From: Pseudoalteromonas undina
Lineage (GTDB): Bacteria; Pseudomonadota; Gammaproteobacteria; Enterobacterales; Alteromonadaceae
Assembly (NCBI RefSeq): GCF_000238275.3
Contig: NZ_AHCF03000003.1
Location: 372,001-436,000 of the forward strand
Reading direction: 5' to 3'
DNA: 64,000 nucleotides
In this document: positions 1 to 7,836 of the stretch, piece after piece
Layout: the number at the start of each line of letters is the position of its first letter
Numbering within the stretch: the stretch's first letter is position 1
Translations under genes and position numbers: made by a program
Notes under the pieces: generated by a model
What the model saw: only the letters and a program-made list of their open reading frames with translations
The model's database searches: none
What the model was told of the DNA's origin: nothing

Positions 1-543
1 GACGAAGTTACTCATATTAATGATGAGTTACGCCAACTTGCGGGTGGCAGCGGTACAAACCTAGGCACAGGGGGTATGGCAACCAAACTACAGGCCGCAG
101 ATATTGCCAGAAGAGCTGGGGTTGAGGTGATTATTGCCAAAGGCGCTGATGAAAATGTGATTTTAAAATGCATGAGCGAGCAACTACCAGGCACTCGCTT
201 TTTAAAACTTACCGCGCCTAAAGATGGCCGAAAAAAATGGTTATTGGCAGGGCCTAAAAGTAGCGGCCAAATTTTAATTGATGCCGGTGCGGTGCATGCA
301 TTGCAATCTAAGGGCGCTAGTTTACTTGCTAAAGGCATTACGCGTGCTATTGGTGAATTTGAACGTGGAGATTTAATTAACTTAATTGATGTAAACGAGC
401 AAATTATTGCACGCGGGTTAACTCGCTTTAGCCATCTTGAAATCGATAAAATAAAAGGCGCACACTCTAATCAAATCAGCCATTTACTTGATTACGATAG
501 CGGCGTGGAAGTGCTACACAGAGATGATATGGTGGTGTTGTAA
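1..543 (+). CDS. proB: Glutamate 5-kinase, C-terminal part (cut by window start)
   Basis: The frame is open from base 1, so this is the 3' end of a longer gene. Glutamate 5-kinase phosphorylates glutamate in the first cytoplasmic step of proline synthesis. The visible part begins in the amino-acid-kinase domain, with the glycine-rich GTNLGTGGMATKL stretch that is highly conserved in ProB and contributes to the nucleotide site. It ends in a PUA-type domain (roughly the last 80 residues, starting near GQILIDAGAVHAL), typical of the long bacterial ProB form. A rho-independent terminator follows 23 bases after the stop. Identification is firm; the start lies outside the window. Confidence 0.93.
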   Translation, partial: DEVTHINDELRQLAGGSGTNLGTGGMATKLQAADIARRAGVEVIIAKGADENVILKCMSEQLPGTRFLKLTAPKDGRKKWLLAGPKSSGQILIDAGAVHALQSKGASLLAKGITRAIGEFERGDLINLIDVNEQIIARGLTRFSHLEIDKIKGAHSNQISHLLDYDSGVEVLHRDDMVVL

Positions 544-565
544 TTAAGCACTTTTTTAACGATAT

Positions 566-605
566 AGCGCAACGTATAATCCGCATATAGTGTTGCGCTT
601 TTTTG
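566..605 (+). terminator. Rho-independent terminator after proB
   Basis: An 8-bp stem AGCGCAAC/GTTGCGCT (566-573 and 592-599) is followed by a run of T. It ends the proB transcript before the glutaredoxin gene. Confidence 0.8.
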
Positions 606-649
606 TGTTAAAATCTTGCACCTTAAATTTGTTGTAAAGAGTATTGAAG

Positions 650-1009
650 ATGAAATTAGTTCGCTGGGTTTTAGGTTGTATCATCTTATTTTTTAATTTT
701 GTTTTTACGCCGCGTAGCAAAAAACGTGATCCGCAAGAGCAAACTAAGCTTGATCAGCAAACCGCACAATTTAAGCTCTATCAATTCAAAGCATGCCCTT
801 TTTGTGTAAAAGTGCGCCGTTCAATTAAGCGTGAAGGCTTAAAAATTGAAACACGCGATGCAAAAAATGATGAGCAATACCGCCAAGAGCTATTAGAGCA
901 AGGCGGAAAAGTTAAAGTACCTTGTTTACGTATTGAGCAAGATGGCCAAGTAAAATGGCTTTATGAATCAAACGATATTATTGCTTACTTAAACAAAGTA
1001 GCCGCTTAA
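650..1009 (+). CDS. Membrane-anchored glutaredoxin-like protein
   Basis: A short protein with an N-terminal hydrophobic segment (about residues 4-20, preceded by K/R) and then a glutaredoxin/thioredoxin fold. The dithiol motif CPFC is preceded by LYQFKA, and the end ([26 protein letters not shown]) contains the Val-Pro cis-proline segment and the glutathione-binding style helix of glutaredoxins. It probably acts as a thiol-disulfide oxidoreductase tethered to the inner membrane. I chose ATG 650 rather than TTG 644 because the AAAGAG upstream is correctly spaced only for ATG 650. It sits just ahead of gltX, 50 bases away. The physiological substrate is not evident. Confidence 0.8.
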   Translation: MKLVRWVLGCIILFFNFVFTPRSKKRDPQEQTKLDQQTAQFKLYQFKACPFCVKVRRSIKREGLKIETRDAKNDEQYRQELLEQGGKVKVPCLRIEQDGQVKWLYESNDIIAYLNKVAA

Positions 1010-1059
1010 AATATTTATTGGTATTTCATACCATCTCACTTATTAAAAGAGACATTACC

Positions 1060-2544
1060 ATGACAATTCGTACCCGTGTTGCTCCGTCGCCAACTGGTGA
1101 CCCGCATCTTGGCACCGCTTACATTGCCTTATTTAACTACTGTTTTGCTAAACAGCAAGGCGGTGAATTTGTACTTCGTATTGAAGATACTGACCAAGTT
1201 CGCAGCACACCAGAATCTGAACAAGCCATCATGGATAGCTTACGCTGGTTAGGCCTTGAGTGGGATCATGGTCCTGATGTAGGTGGTGAGTTTGGTCCAT
1301 ACCGTCAATCTGAGCGCAGTGATTTATATAAAAAATACGCCCATCAGTTAGTTGAAGACGGCAAAGCATTTTATTGTTTTGCAACCAGCGAAGAACTGGA
1401 CCAAATGCGTGAAGAGCAAATGGCCGAAGGTCTGCGTCCTAAATACGATGGCCGTGGCTTAAACCATACAGAAGACGAAATTAAAGCAAACCTAGCTGCT
1501 GGTAAACCGTACGTTATACGTATGAAAATCCCAAGCGAAGGTACCTTTAAGTTCAACGATTACCTACGCGACGAAATTGAGATCCCGTGGGAAAACGTAG
1601 ACATGCAAGTGCTATTAAAAGCGGATGGTTTTCCAACGTACTTTTTAGCTAACGTGGTGGATGATCACCATATGCAAATTAGCCACATTTTCCGTGGTGA
1701 AGAGTGGATAAACTCAGCGCCTAAGCTATTAAAACTGTATGAAGATTTTGGTTGGGAAGCACCCGTACTAGGTCACTTACCATTATTGCGTAATCCAGAT
1801 AAATCAAAACTGTCTAAGCGTAAAAACCCAACGTCTATTAATTACTACAAAGAAATGGGTTACTTACCAGAAGCGGTACTAAACTACTTAGGCCGTATGG
1901 GTTGGTCAATGCCTGATGAGCGTGAAAAGTTCACCCTTAATGAAATGATTGAACATTTTGACATGAAGCGTGTATCACTTGGTGGCCCAGTATTCGACGT
2001 AGACAAGTTAAGCTGGTTAAACGGTATGTGGATCCGCGAAAACTTAACTGATGCAGAGCTAATGCAGCGTTTTGTTGACTGGAAATTTAATGGCGACATG
2101 CTGGCTAAAGTCTTACCTGAAGCTAAAACGCGTATAAATACACTCTCTGACATGGTTGATTTAGCAGGGCACTTTGTAGGCGGCATCCCGACTTACGACC
2201 CAGCGCTATTAACCGCCGGTAAAGCTGACGAAGATGTTATTCGCCAAGCGCTGCAGTTTTTTGTATGGCAGCTAGAAGGCTTACGTAGCTTTGAAAAACC
2301 AGCTATTTTTGCAATTGCAAAAGAAGTAGCCACCTTCCACGAGCTTAAAATTAAAGATTTCTTAGAGCCTATATTTGTGGCTATTACCGGCAAAACATCA
2401 TCAACTTCGGTATTAGATGCAATGGAAATTTTAGGGTCTGACCTATCGCGTGCACGTTTACGTGTTGCGTTGGCTCATTTAGGTATTTCTAAAAAGCAGG
2501 CTAAAAAAATAGAACGCGCATACCGCGATTATCCAAGTGCGTAA
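1060..2544 (+). CDS. gltX: Glutamyl-tRNA synthetase
   Basis: A class I aminoacyl-tRNA synthetase that charges tRNA-Glu in the cytoplasm. The HIGH-type signature appears as [11 protein letters not shown] at residues 10-19, and the KMSKS-type loop is SKLSKRKN near residue 245. At 494 residues it is close to the usual length. An upstream in-frame start at 1018 exists, but ATG 1060 begins the conserved sequence ([13 protein letters not shown]) and an AAAGAGA lies just upstream of it. A strong terminator follows the stop. Confidence 0.97.
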   Translation: MTIRTRVAPSPTGDPHLGTAYIALFNYCFAKQQGGEFVLRIEDTDQVRSTPESEQAIMDSLRWLGLEWDHGPDVGGEFGPYRQSERSDLYKKYAHQLVEDGKAFYCFATSEELDQMREEQMAEGLRPKYDGRGLNHTEDEIKANLAAGKPYVIRMKIPSEGTFKFNDYLRDEIEIPWENVDMQVLLKADGFPTYFLANVVDDHHMQISHIFRGEEWINSAPKLLKLYEDFGWEAPVLGHLPLLRNPDKSKLSKRKNPTSINYYKEMGYLPEAVLNYLGRMGWSMPDEREKFTLNEMIEHFDMKRVSLGGPVFDVDKLSWLNGMWIRENLTDAELMQRFVDWKFNGDMLAKVLPEAKTRINTLSDMVDLAGHFVGGIPTYDPALLTAGKADEDVIRQALQFFVWQLEGLRSFEKPAIFAIAKEVATFHELKIKDFLEPIFVAITGKTSSTSVLDAMEILGSDLSRARLRVALAHLGISKKQAKKIERAYRDYPSA

Positions 2545-2560
2545 TCGTGTATACAGATTC

Positions 2561-2590
2561 AAAAGCCGCTTAATTTAAGCGGCTTTTTTG
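2561..2590 (+). terminator. Bidirectional terminator between gltX and the CPBP protease gene
   Basis: A near-perfect hairpin (AAAAGCCGCTT...AAGCGGCTTTTTT) flanked by A and T runs on both sides. It can stop gltX from the left and the convergent gene at 2602-3453 from the right. Confidence 0.9.
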
Positions 2591-2601
2591 TGCCTGTAAT
2601 T

Positions 2602-3453
2602 CTAAGATGGAGTTGCCAGCATAGGGTAAGTAAATAAGAAAAAATGAAACACATTAACGAGCCAATGACACAAAATAGCCCATTCTAATCGGCTTGTTTT
2701 ATAGTAAATATAGCCATAACCAAAACCTGCTACGGCCGCCACGAGCATATAATGAGTACCCGCTGAAAAGTGTGCTAGCGAAAATACACAAGTGCTGATC
2801 ACCGGTGCCAGTAATGCAAACCTGCCTGGGGTTATTAGTTTTGAAAGCTTAGTTTGTATCACTCCCCTGAATAATGCCTCTTCTGCAACGCAGGTAAAAA
2901 GTAGGTTGATAGCTATAAATAACAACCAAAATTCAGGTACTTTTGGCGCAAATTCAACAAGGTTTAACGTTAAAGCAGTTATAAGCGCCGCTAAAATAGT
3001 GATAATTATGATTAAAGCAGGGTAGCCGATAGTCACTGGCTTTATCGTTTTGTTTTTTGCAAAAAAATAAGCGCTCAGCATTAAACCCGCTAATGCTTTA
3101 TCAAAATTAGCATACAGGGTAAATGCAATTGCGTTACTAGTGACTTGTTCATTAACAACGATAGGCAGGTTATTAAACCCCGCAAACCAGTGTAAGGCTA
3201 ACCCGAGTGAGGCTGTTATAAATAAAGACGTTAGAACATTACGTTTTAACGCTGAGGTTGCCAATAACGTAAAGTGAAACAATCCCACATAAACAGCTAT
3301 AACAGCAACGGCGTTTAAATTTATATATTGTTGATAATAGGCACTAATAACACTTAGCAGTAATAAGTATTGCCATAATGGTTGGCGAAATACAGTGAGT
3401 TTACACTGTGGGAAAACACATAAAATAGCGGCAGCTAAAAAGTAAAAAGTCAT
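2602..3453 (-). CDS. CPBP family intramembrane metalloprotease
   Basis: A very hydrophobic protein of about 283 residues with roughly eight membrane segments. It carries the CPBP/Abi (CAAX-protease-like) motifs: EEALFRG (the paired glutamates plus arginine), FSLAHF with a histidine, and a C-terminal CHWLVNVFHF with a further histidine. These residues form the intramembrane metal site in the family. I place the start at ATG 3453; the longer frame begins with TTG 3459. Members act in protein processing or bacteriocin immunity, but no partner gene is adjacent, so the role is not inferred further. It converges on gltX. Confidence 0.85.
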   Translation of the reverse strand: MTFYFLAAAILCVFPQCKLTVFRQPLWQYLLLLSVISAYYQQYINLNAVAVIAVYVGLFHFTLLATSALKRNVLTSLFITASLGLALHWFAGFNNLPIVVNEQVTSNAIAFTLYANFDKALAGLMLSAYFFAKNKTIKPVTIGYPALIIIITILAALITALTLNLVEFAPKVPEFWLLFIAINLLFTCVAEEALFRGVIQTKLSKLITPGRFALLAPVISTCVFSLAHFSAGTHYMLVAAVAGFGYGYIYYKTSRLEWAILCHWLVNVFHFFLFTYPMLATPS

Positions 3454-3540
3454 TGGCAAATACAGCTTGTTGTTTGATAGAGGAAATGAGAGAAAACGAA
3501 TTACATAGCGTTATAGTCTCAATTAGATAATTTTGAGCTA

Positions 3541-3936
3541 TTAATAATTATAGGCTTGTCCGCTACAAATAACGGCTAAATCACAATTGTAGCGGGATAC
3601 TGATTGGCACTGCTCTAGTGTAAATGCATTGCCACCTAAATAAAGCACATCGTTTTTAAGGGATTCTATAGCTTGTGATTTCAAACGGTTATAGCTAATT
3701 GAGGATGTTCGCGTATCATCTGATACATCGCAGCTTTCGCCTTTTATTCCACCAAGGGGGCTTGCACCTCTATCGAGAGCGTCCTGAACACTGTAAAATT
3801 GCTCTAGACCACGTTTTTTAATGTGGCTTGAAACGTGTTCTGATAAAACCTCGTCGTCGATATTGGTTGTGTAAGTAACGTTATTACAGCCAGTTAAAAA
3901 TGAAACCGCACATATTAATAAAGAAAAATACTTCAT
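3541..3936 (-). CDS. RcsF-like outer-membrane lipoprotein
   Basis: The N-terminus is a lipoprotein signal with lipobox LTGC (Cys17). The mature part has four further cysteines spaced GESC...LEQC...YNC...AVICSG, which parallels the two-disulfide pattern of RcsF (GEAC...HSCEVTSGTPGC...AVCIG), including the ending after the last cysteine (SGQAYNY compared with IGSALNI). RcsF is the envelope-stress sensor of the Rcs phosphorelay. No rcs genes are visible here, so I claim fold similarity rather than function. The DUF4156 lipoproteins share this general architecture. The gene is monocistronic, 84 bases beyond the CPBP gene. Confidence 0.6.
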   Translation of the reverse strand: MKYFSLLICAVSFLTGCNNVTYTTNIDDEVLSEHVSSHIKKRGLEQFYSVQDALDRGASPLGGIKGESCDVSDDTRTSSISYNRLKSQAIESLKNDVLYLGGNAFTLEQCQSVSRYNCDLAVICSGQAYNY

Positions 3937-4092
3937 TAGTTAATCCCTTAAACTCGTATTTGCCTAATTTACTTAGTAAATTAGCGAGTTGCAAATTATC
4001 ATTTTTCACCTTTATTAAACAGATTCGACCTCTCAAGATTTTTTTTCTGGTAGTATAGCTAGGTTATAAGCAGTTTAAGCAGTGAACACACT

Positions 4093-4797
4093 ATGTTAAG
4101 TCCTTACTATCAGCAGCATGCTGATTATGTTTCAATTTCTCGTGAGCAAGGTTGTCGCTTTGCTAAATGTGTAGCCGACGACTACAACCCGCTTCATGAT
4201 AAAGACGCTAAAAAGTTTTGCGCACCAGGAGACTTACTTTTTTCTCTAGTGTTAGACCGCTATGGCATTAGTGAGCGAATGGAGTTTACCTTTGCCGGTA
4301 TGGTTGATGAAAATACCAAGCTAAATTTTCCAGAACAACCTGGAGAAGAGTTTGATGTAAACCATGGCGAAAAAGTAATTTTAAAGGTTAAACGCGACGG
4401 TAAAACCAGTAAATGCCCAACACTTACAAACAGTTTAATAAAAAATTATGTTGAGTTCTCAGGTGCTGCGTTCCCGCATGTAATTATTCCTTTAATGGGC
4501 AAGCAAGAGGTAATGATAAATCCTGCGCGGCCTATGATTATTTATGAATCAATGATCATTAACCTTAATAACATTGATATTAAATCACCGTCCCTTGAGT
4601 TTGCAGAGCCAAGCTTTGAATACGCTGGTAAACGCGGCAAAATAACCTTGCGCTTTAATTTATTAGAAAACGGCGAAAAGGTGGGTTTTGGTGAAAAACA
4701 CATGGTGGTATCGGGTATTCGTGAATACTGTCAAAGCACCGTAGATGATTTAATTGCATTTTATAATGAGCGCAAAGCCACATTAAAACCGGCTTAA
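4093..4797 (+). CDS. DUF3581-like protein, hotdog-fold-like
   Basis: A soluble 234-residue protein without signal or membrane segment. The N-terminal stretch CVADDYNPLHDKDAKKFCAPGDLLFSLVL resembles the conserved active-site turn of MaoC/hotdog dehydratases (DxNPxH), which suggests a hotdog fold. The overall sequence matches my memory of the DUF3581 family of marine gammaproteobacteria. The substrate is unknown and no pathway neighbours help. A strong terminator follows. The family name is moderately certain, the function uncertain. Confidence 0.65.
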   Translation: MLSPYYQQHADYVSISREQGCRFAKCVADDYNPLHDKDAKKFCAPGDLLFSLVLDRYGISERMEFTFAGMVDENTKLNFPEQPGEEFDVNHGEKVILKVKRDGKTSKCPTLTNSLIKNYVEFSGAAFPHVIIPLMGKQEVMINPARPMIIYESMIINLNNIDIKSPSLEFAEPSFEYAGKRGKITLRFNLLENGEKVGFGEKHMVVSGIREYCQSTVDDLIAFYNERKATLKPA

Positions 4798-4814
4798 ATA
4801 CTTCATTTTACTTA

Positions 4815-4836
4815 GGCGCTATTTAGCGCCTTTTTT
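4815..4836 (+). terminator. Rho-independent terminator
   Basis: The stem GGCGCTA/TAGCGCC with a 2-base loop and six T residues lies 18 bases after the DUF3581-like gene. Confidence 0.88.
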
Positions 4837-4888
4837 ATTACTTAAGCTCAGGTATAATAGCGTTCTTTGTTATTTTAAAGCCAAGCTT

Positions 4889-6136
4889 ATGTCTGCCACA
4901 TCGTTCTCATCACTAGCCCTAGACCCGTTACTATTAACGGCAATAGAGCAAAATAATTACACTACGCCTACCGCCATTCAGCACAAAACGATACCGCCAA
5001 TTTTAGCGGGCAAAGACGTTATGGGCAGCGCTCAAACTGGCACCGGTAAAACAGCCGCGTTTGTTTTGCCGCTATTACATAAGCTTTTAAATACCACTAA
5101 AAAAGACGAACCAGGCATTGCTCGTGTGGTTATTTTAACGCCCACTAGGGAGCTTGCTCAGCAAGTATTTGCAAGCTTTGAAAAATACGCACAAGGTACA
5201 GATATAAAAGGTGCACTTGCCTATGGTGGCGCAAGTATTGGCCCGCAAATCAAAGCACTTAAAACAGCGCAAGTAATAGTGGCAACGCCAGGGCGCTTGC
5301 TTGATCATATAGTGAAGGGCAGTGTGGTGCTTTCAAGCGTGGACTCTTTAGTATTTGATGAAGCAGACCGTATGCTGGATATGGGTTTTATTGACGAAAT
5401 TAGACGAATACTGCGTCATATCCCAGGCGATCGTCAAACCTTACTGTTTTCAGCCACCTTTGATGACAGTGTATTTGAGCTGAGTAAAAAATTGCTCAAA
5501 GACCCTGAGCTTATTGAAGTCGATAAGCGCAATTCTGCTGCTGTAGAGGTTGAACAAGTTATTTACGCAGTAGATGAAGACAGAAAGCGTGAACTGGTAT
5601 CGCACATGATTGGCATGAAAAACTGGCGCCAAGTACTTATATTCACCCGCACAAAACAAATGGCCGATAAGCTTGCCAAAGAAATGTGTAAAGATGGTTT
5701 AAAAACCGAATCTATTCATGGTGATAAATCACAAGGTGCTCGCGACCGAGCTCTTCATAACTTCAAAGAAGGCAGTACACGTGTTCTAGTGGCCACCGAT
5801 GTAGCAGCGCGCGGTTTAGATATACCGGCACTTAAATATGTAATTAACTTTGAATTACCATACATAGCTGAAGATTATGTACACCGTATTGGCCGTACAG
5901 GCCGAGCTGGCGAGCAAGGTTTAGCAATGTCATTAGTGAGCTTAGATGAGCAATGGCTACTTGAAGAAATTGAAGTACTGCTTGATACGCGTTTAGCCCC
6001 ACAATGGCTTGAAGGCTATGAACCTGATTTAAATAAGCCACCCAAAGATAACCGCAAAAACACCAACAAAGCGCGTAAAGATCGCGATAAAAAACGTATT
6101 ACAGGGCAAAGAGCGCCGAATAGAAGACGTAAATAA
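4889..6136 (+). CDS. rhlE: DEAD-box ATP-dependent RNA helicase, RhlE-like
   Basis: All the DEAD-box motifs are present in order: a Q motif region (TPTAIQ), AQTGTGKT (Walker A), PTRELAQQV, TPGR, DEAD, SAT, the C-terminal ARGLDIP and HRIGRTGR. The tail of about 35 residues is rich in K, R and N (KDNRKNTNKARKDRDKKR...), typical of the RNA-binding extensions of RhlE-type helicases. At 415 residues it is of usual length. It remodels RNA in ribosome assembly or mRNA decay. Subfamily assignment (RhlE rather than SrmB or DbpA) is from overall appearance. Confidence 0.88.
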   Translation: MSATSFSSLALDPLLLTAIEQNNYTTPTAIQHKTIPPILAGKDVMGSAQTGTGKTAAFVLPLLHKLLNTTKKDEPGIARVVILTPTRELAQQVFASFEKYAQGTDIKGALAYGGASIGPQIKALKTAQVIVATPGRLLDHIVKGSVVLSSVDSLVFDEADRMLDMGFIDEIRRILRHIPGDRQTLLFSATFDDSVFELSKKLLKDPELIEVDKRNSAAVEVEQVIYAVDEDRKRELVSHMIGMKNWRQVLIFTRTKQMADKLAKEMCKDGLKTESIHGDKSQGARDRALHNFKEGSTRVLVATDVAARGLDIPALKYVINFELPYIAEDYVHRIGRTGRAGEQGLAMSLVSLDEQWLLEEIEVLLDTRLAPQWLEGYEPDLNKPPKDNRKNTNKARKDRDKKRITGQRAPNRRRK

Positions 6137-6180
6137 AAGCGTTCAGTTTTTAGCTATCAGCTGTCAGTAAAAAAGAGCCC

Positions 6181-6207
6181 AACACGGCGTTAAATTTAGC
6201 GCCGTGG
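6181..6207 (+). terminator. Hairpin after the helicase gene
   Basis: CACGGCG and CGCCGTG flank a TTAAATTTA core. The stem is good but no T run follows, so intrinsic termination is uncertain. Confidence 0.4.
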
Positions 6208-6372
6208 TTTGCTGCATATTCTTAATTCACTACCTCTCCCTGTTAGTTCTTTTTAGCACACAGCTTAAGTATTAAGTCATTGTATTGTTTACATGTAATC
6301 AATAAATTGTAATTATTTTGTCGAGAATGAAATCAGGTGATTAAAACGTAAAATATAAAAAAGGAAGTGACA

Positions 6373-6699
6373 TTGAATTATCTCAATTGGTTGAAAAAGG
6401 AATACGCTGAGCTAGGTAATGTGTCAGACGAAACTATTAATGCTCATATAAACTCAGCCAAAATGGACTCTCAGCTATTTAGGGAGTTTATCAAAGTCTT
6501 AGGATTTTTAATTTTTGTGGTTCCATTCAATTTGTATCTGTCTATTTCAGGGGTGGTCACTTTTAATAGTATTTACTATTGGCTTATTGTGATCTTTTCG
6601 AGTTTTATTGGGGTTTTTGTTGCATTGTATTGCGAACAAACCTTAATTAAGAAACAGCTAAAAAAAACAATCCGCGATAAACACAGTAATAAAATATAA
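6373..6699 (+). CDS. Hypothetical small membrane protein
   Basis: An unrecognised protein of about 108 residues with two hydrophobic segments (VLGFLIFVVPFNLYL and YWLIVIFSSFIGVFVALY) between a charged N-terminus and a basic C-terminus. Start choice: AAGGA at 6361-6365 lies one base before GTG 6367 but seven bases before TTG 6373, so TTG 6373 is the better-spaced start. It lies at the beginning of the AT-rich accessory block, 237 bases upstream of the first attC-like site, so it may itself belong to the cassette cluster. Confidence 0.5.
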   Translation: MNYLNWLKKEYAELGNVSDETINAHINSAKMDSQLFREFIKVLGFLIFVVPFNLYLSISGVVTFNSIYYWLIVIFSSFIGVFVALYCEQTLIKKQLKKTIRDKHSNKI

Positions 6700-6934
6700 A
6701 TTTAAAAATAAATTGACCGGCGAATTACATTATAAAAATAAAAAGGCAAGCCATATAGGTGTAGTAGCTCATATCTGATCTTACAGCTGAGGAGAATTAG
6801 TTTAGATTTCACCTGACAAGCAGCTAAGAGTGATAAGCGGATACTGAAAAAGTTAAATTTTTACTGCTTTTTTGAGTTGAAGCCTAGTTTTGTCTAATAA
6901 CATTATTAAACGCCGTTTTGGGGCAAAATAACAT

Positions 6935-7062
6935 GCTTAACTCCTAGCTTTTTTAATTACTTGTTTACAAAAGTAATTGTTGGTGAAATTATCATGGTAT
7001 GTAATATACGCCTTTTTGGTGTGTTATAAACCACCAAAATGGGGTTCAATAAGCTGTTAAGT
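6935..7062 (+). other. Candidate attC site 1 (integron cassette recombination site)
   Basis: The 5' box GCTTAAC fits RYYYAAC and the 3' box GTTAAGT fits GTTRRRY. They are about 115 bases apart, a spacing like long VCR-type attC sites. Next to the boxes, AGCTTTTTTAA pairs imperfectly with the complement of TTCAATAAGCT. Two smaller hairpins fill the interior (ATTACTT/AAGTAAT, TTTTGGTG/CACCAAAA). The next gene starts 16 bases after the right box, as cassette genes usually do. It is divergent from the other two sites, so confidence is moderate. Confidence 0.4.
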
Positions 7063-7077
7063 TTCTAAGGAGGGCTC

Positions 7078-7485
7078 ATGCCAGAATTCAAAATATTAAA
7101 TAATATTCTTGATTGTATGGAGTCAAATGGAACGACTTATAAAATGGTTGAAATTACCATTAATGAAGCACTTGTCGAAGAAATAAACTCAGATAGTAAA
7201 ATATCATACACTTTAGAAGAGCTTAAAATGGCAGCGGATAAATGTCTTGCTCATGAATGGTTAAAACATAGCTATCTTGGCTCTGGCAAATATGAACATC
7301 TAAGAATAACACCAAAAGGTGTTGGCGCAGCAAGGTCGAAACAAAAATCTGAAGAGTTAAAGTCTTCTCGTTCATTCTTGAAAAAAGCATCGGATTATAT
7401 TGAAGATCATAAAGGTTTGTTCATTGTTTTAGGCTTCTTTTTAGCTCTAGCTACATTCGCTTTAAAAATATTTGGAGACAGCTAA
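7078..7485 (+). CDS. Hypothetical protein, winged-helix-like with C-terminal membrane anchor
   Basis: An unrecognised 135-residue protein. The first 90 residues look like a small winged-helix fold: helices, then a YEHLRITPKGVGAARSKQ wing-like segment. Then follow a charged linker and one membrane helix (GLFIVLGFFLALATFALKIF) at the C-terminus. The Shine-Dalgarno AAGGAGG is strong. The stop codon overlaps the start of the next gene by one base (TAATG), so the two are translationally coupled and probably work together. It is the first gene of a putative integron cassette. Confidence 0.6.
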   Translation: MPEFKILNNILDCMESNGTTYKMVEITINEALVEEINSDSKISYTLEELKMAADKCLAHEWLKHSYLGSGKYEHLRITPKGVGAARSKQKSEELKSSRSFLKKASDYIEDHKGLFIVLGFFLALATFALKIFGDS

Positions 7486-7715
7486 TGGAAAATAAACAGT
7501 TTGAAATTTCCCTAAAGTGTTTGTTCTGTGATTGTGAACTACAAGGAGATACAGAAAAAGAATACAGCTCGGGTGACATGCTTGAATGTCAAGAGTGTGG
7601 AGAGTTGAATGACTATGATGCATTGATTGATGTGGCAGCCGATGAAGGAAGGGAAGTTGCCGCCAAATATGTAAACGAAGAAATTGAAAAGATGCTAAAA
7701 AAAGCATTCAAGTAA
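7485..7715 (+). CDS. Small zinc-ribbon protein
   Basis: A 76-residue protein with two CxxC knuckles (CLFC/CDC... and CQECG) that should bind one zinc ion, followed by an acidic helix. It resembles the minimal zinc ribbons often found in mobile or defence-linked cassettes. It is coupled to the preceding membrane-anchored protein by a one-base overlap. Six bases after its stop begins the second attC-like site. No function is claimed. Confidence 0.6.
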   Translation: MENKQFEISLKCLFCDCELQGDTEKEYSSGDMLECQECGELNDYDALIDVAADEGREVAAKYVNEEIEKMLKKAFK

Positions 7716-7720
7716 TCGAA

Positions 7721-7820
7721 ACTTAACAAACCAATTCAAAGGACAAAAAACAGCTGGCTTTTGCTCCTTCGTCGCTAATTTTAGCCAACAGTTTTATTGC
7801 CTCTTAACGAGGCATTAAGC
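7721..7820 (+). other. Candidate attC site 2, VCR-like
   Basis: The left box ACTTAAC fits RYYYAAC. The right end reads GCCTCTTAACGAGGC followed by ATTAAGC, the layout of VCR-type attC right ends. The left arm TTCAAAGGACAA pairs with the complement of TTGCCTCTTAA with extra unpaired bases, and AAAACAGCTGGCT pairs imperfectly with AGCCAACAGTTTT. The right core is ATTAAGC where GTTRRRY is expected, so the usually invariant G is replaced and the site may be weakened. Confidence 0.6.
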
Positions 7821-7836
7821 CTATTAGGGGGCATTA

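Noticed and set aside
5450-5659. Open frames on the opposite strand of rhlE, tkt, guaB and others
   Set aside because: They lie wholly inside strongly conserved genes, lack ribosome sites and resemble no protein.
7014-7041. TTTTGGTG/CACCAAAA hairpin as a terminator
   Set aside because: It is part of the candidate attC site, has no T run and lies just before a gene on the same strand.
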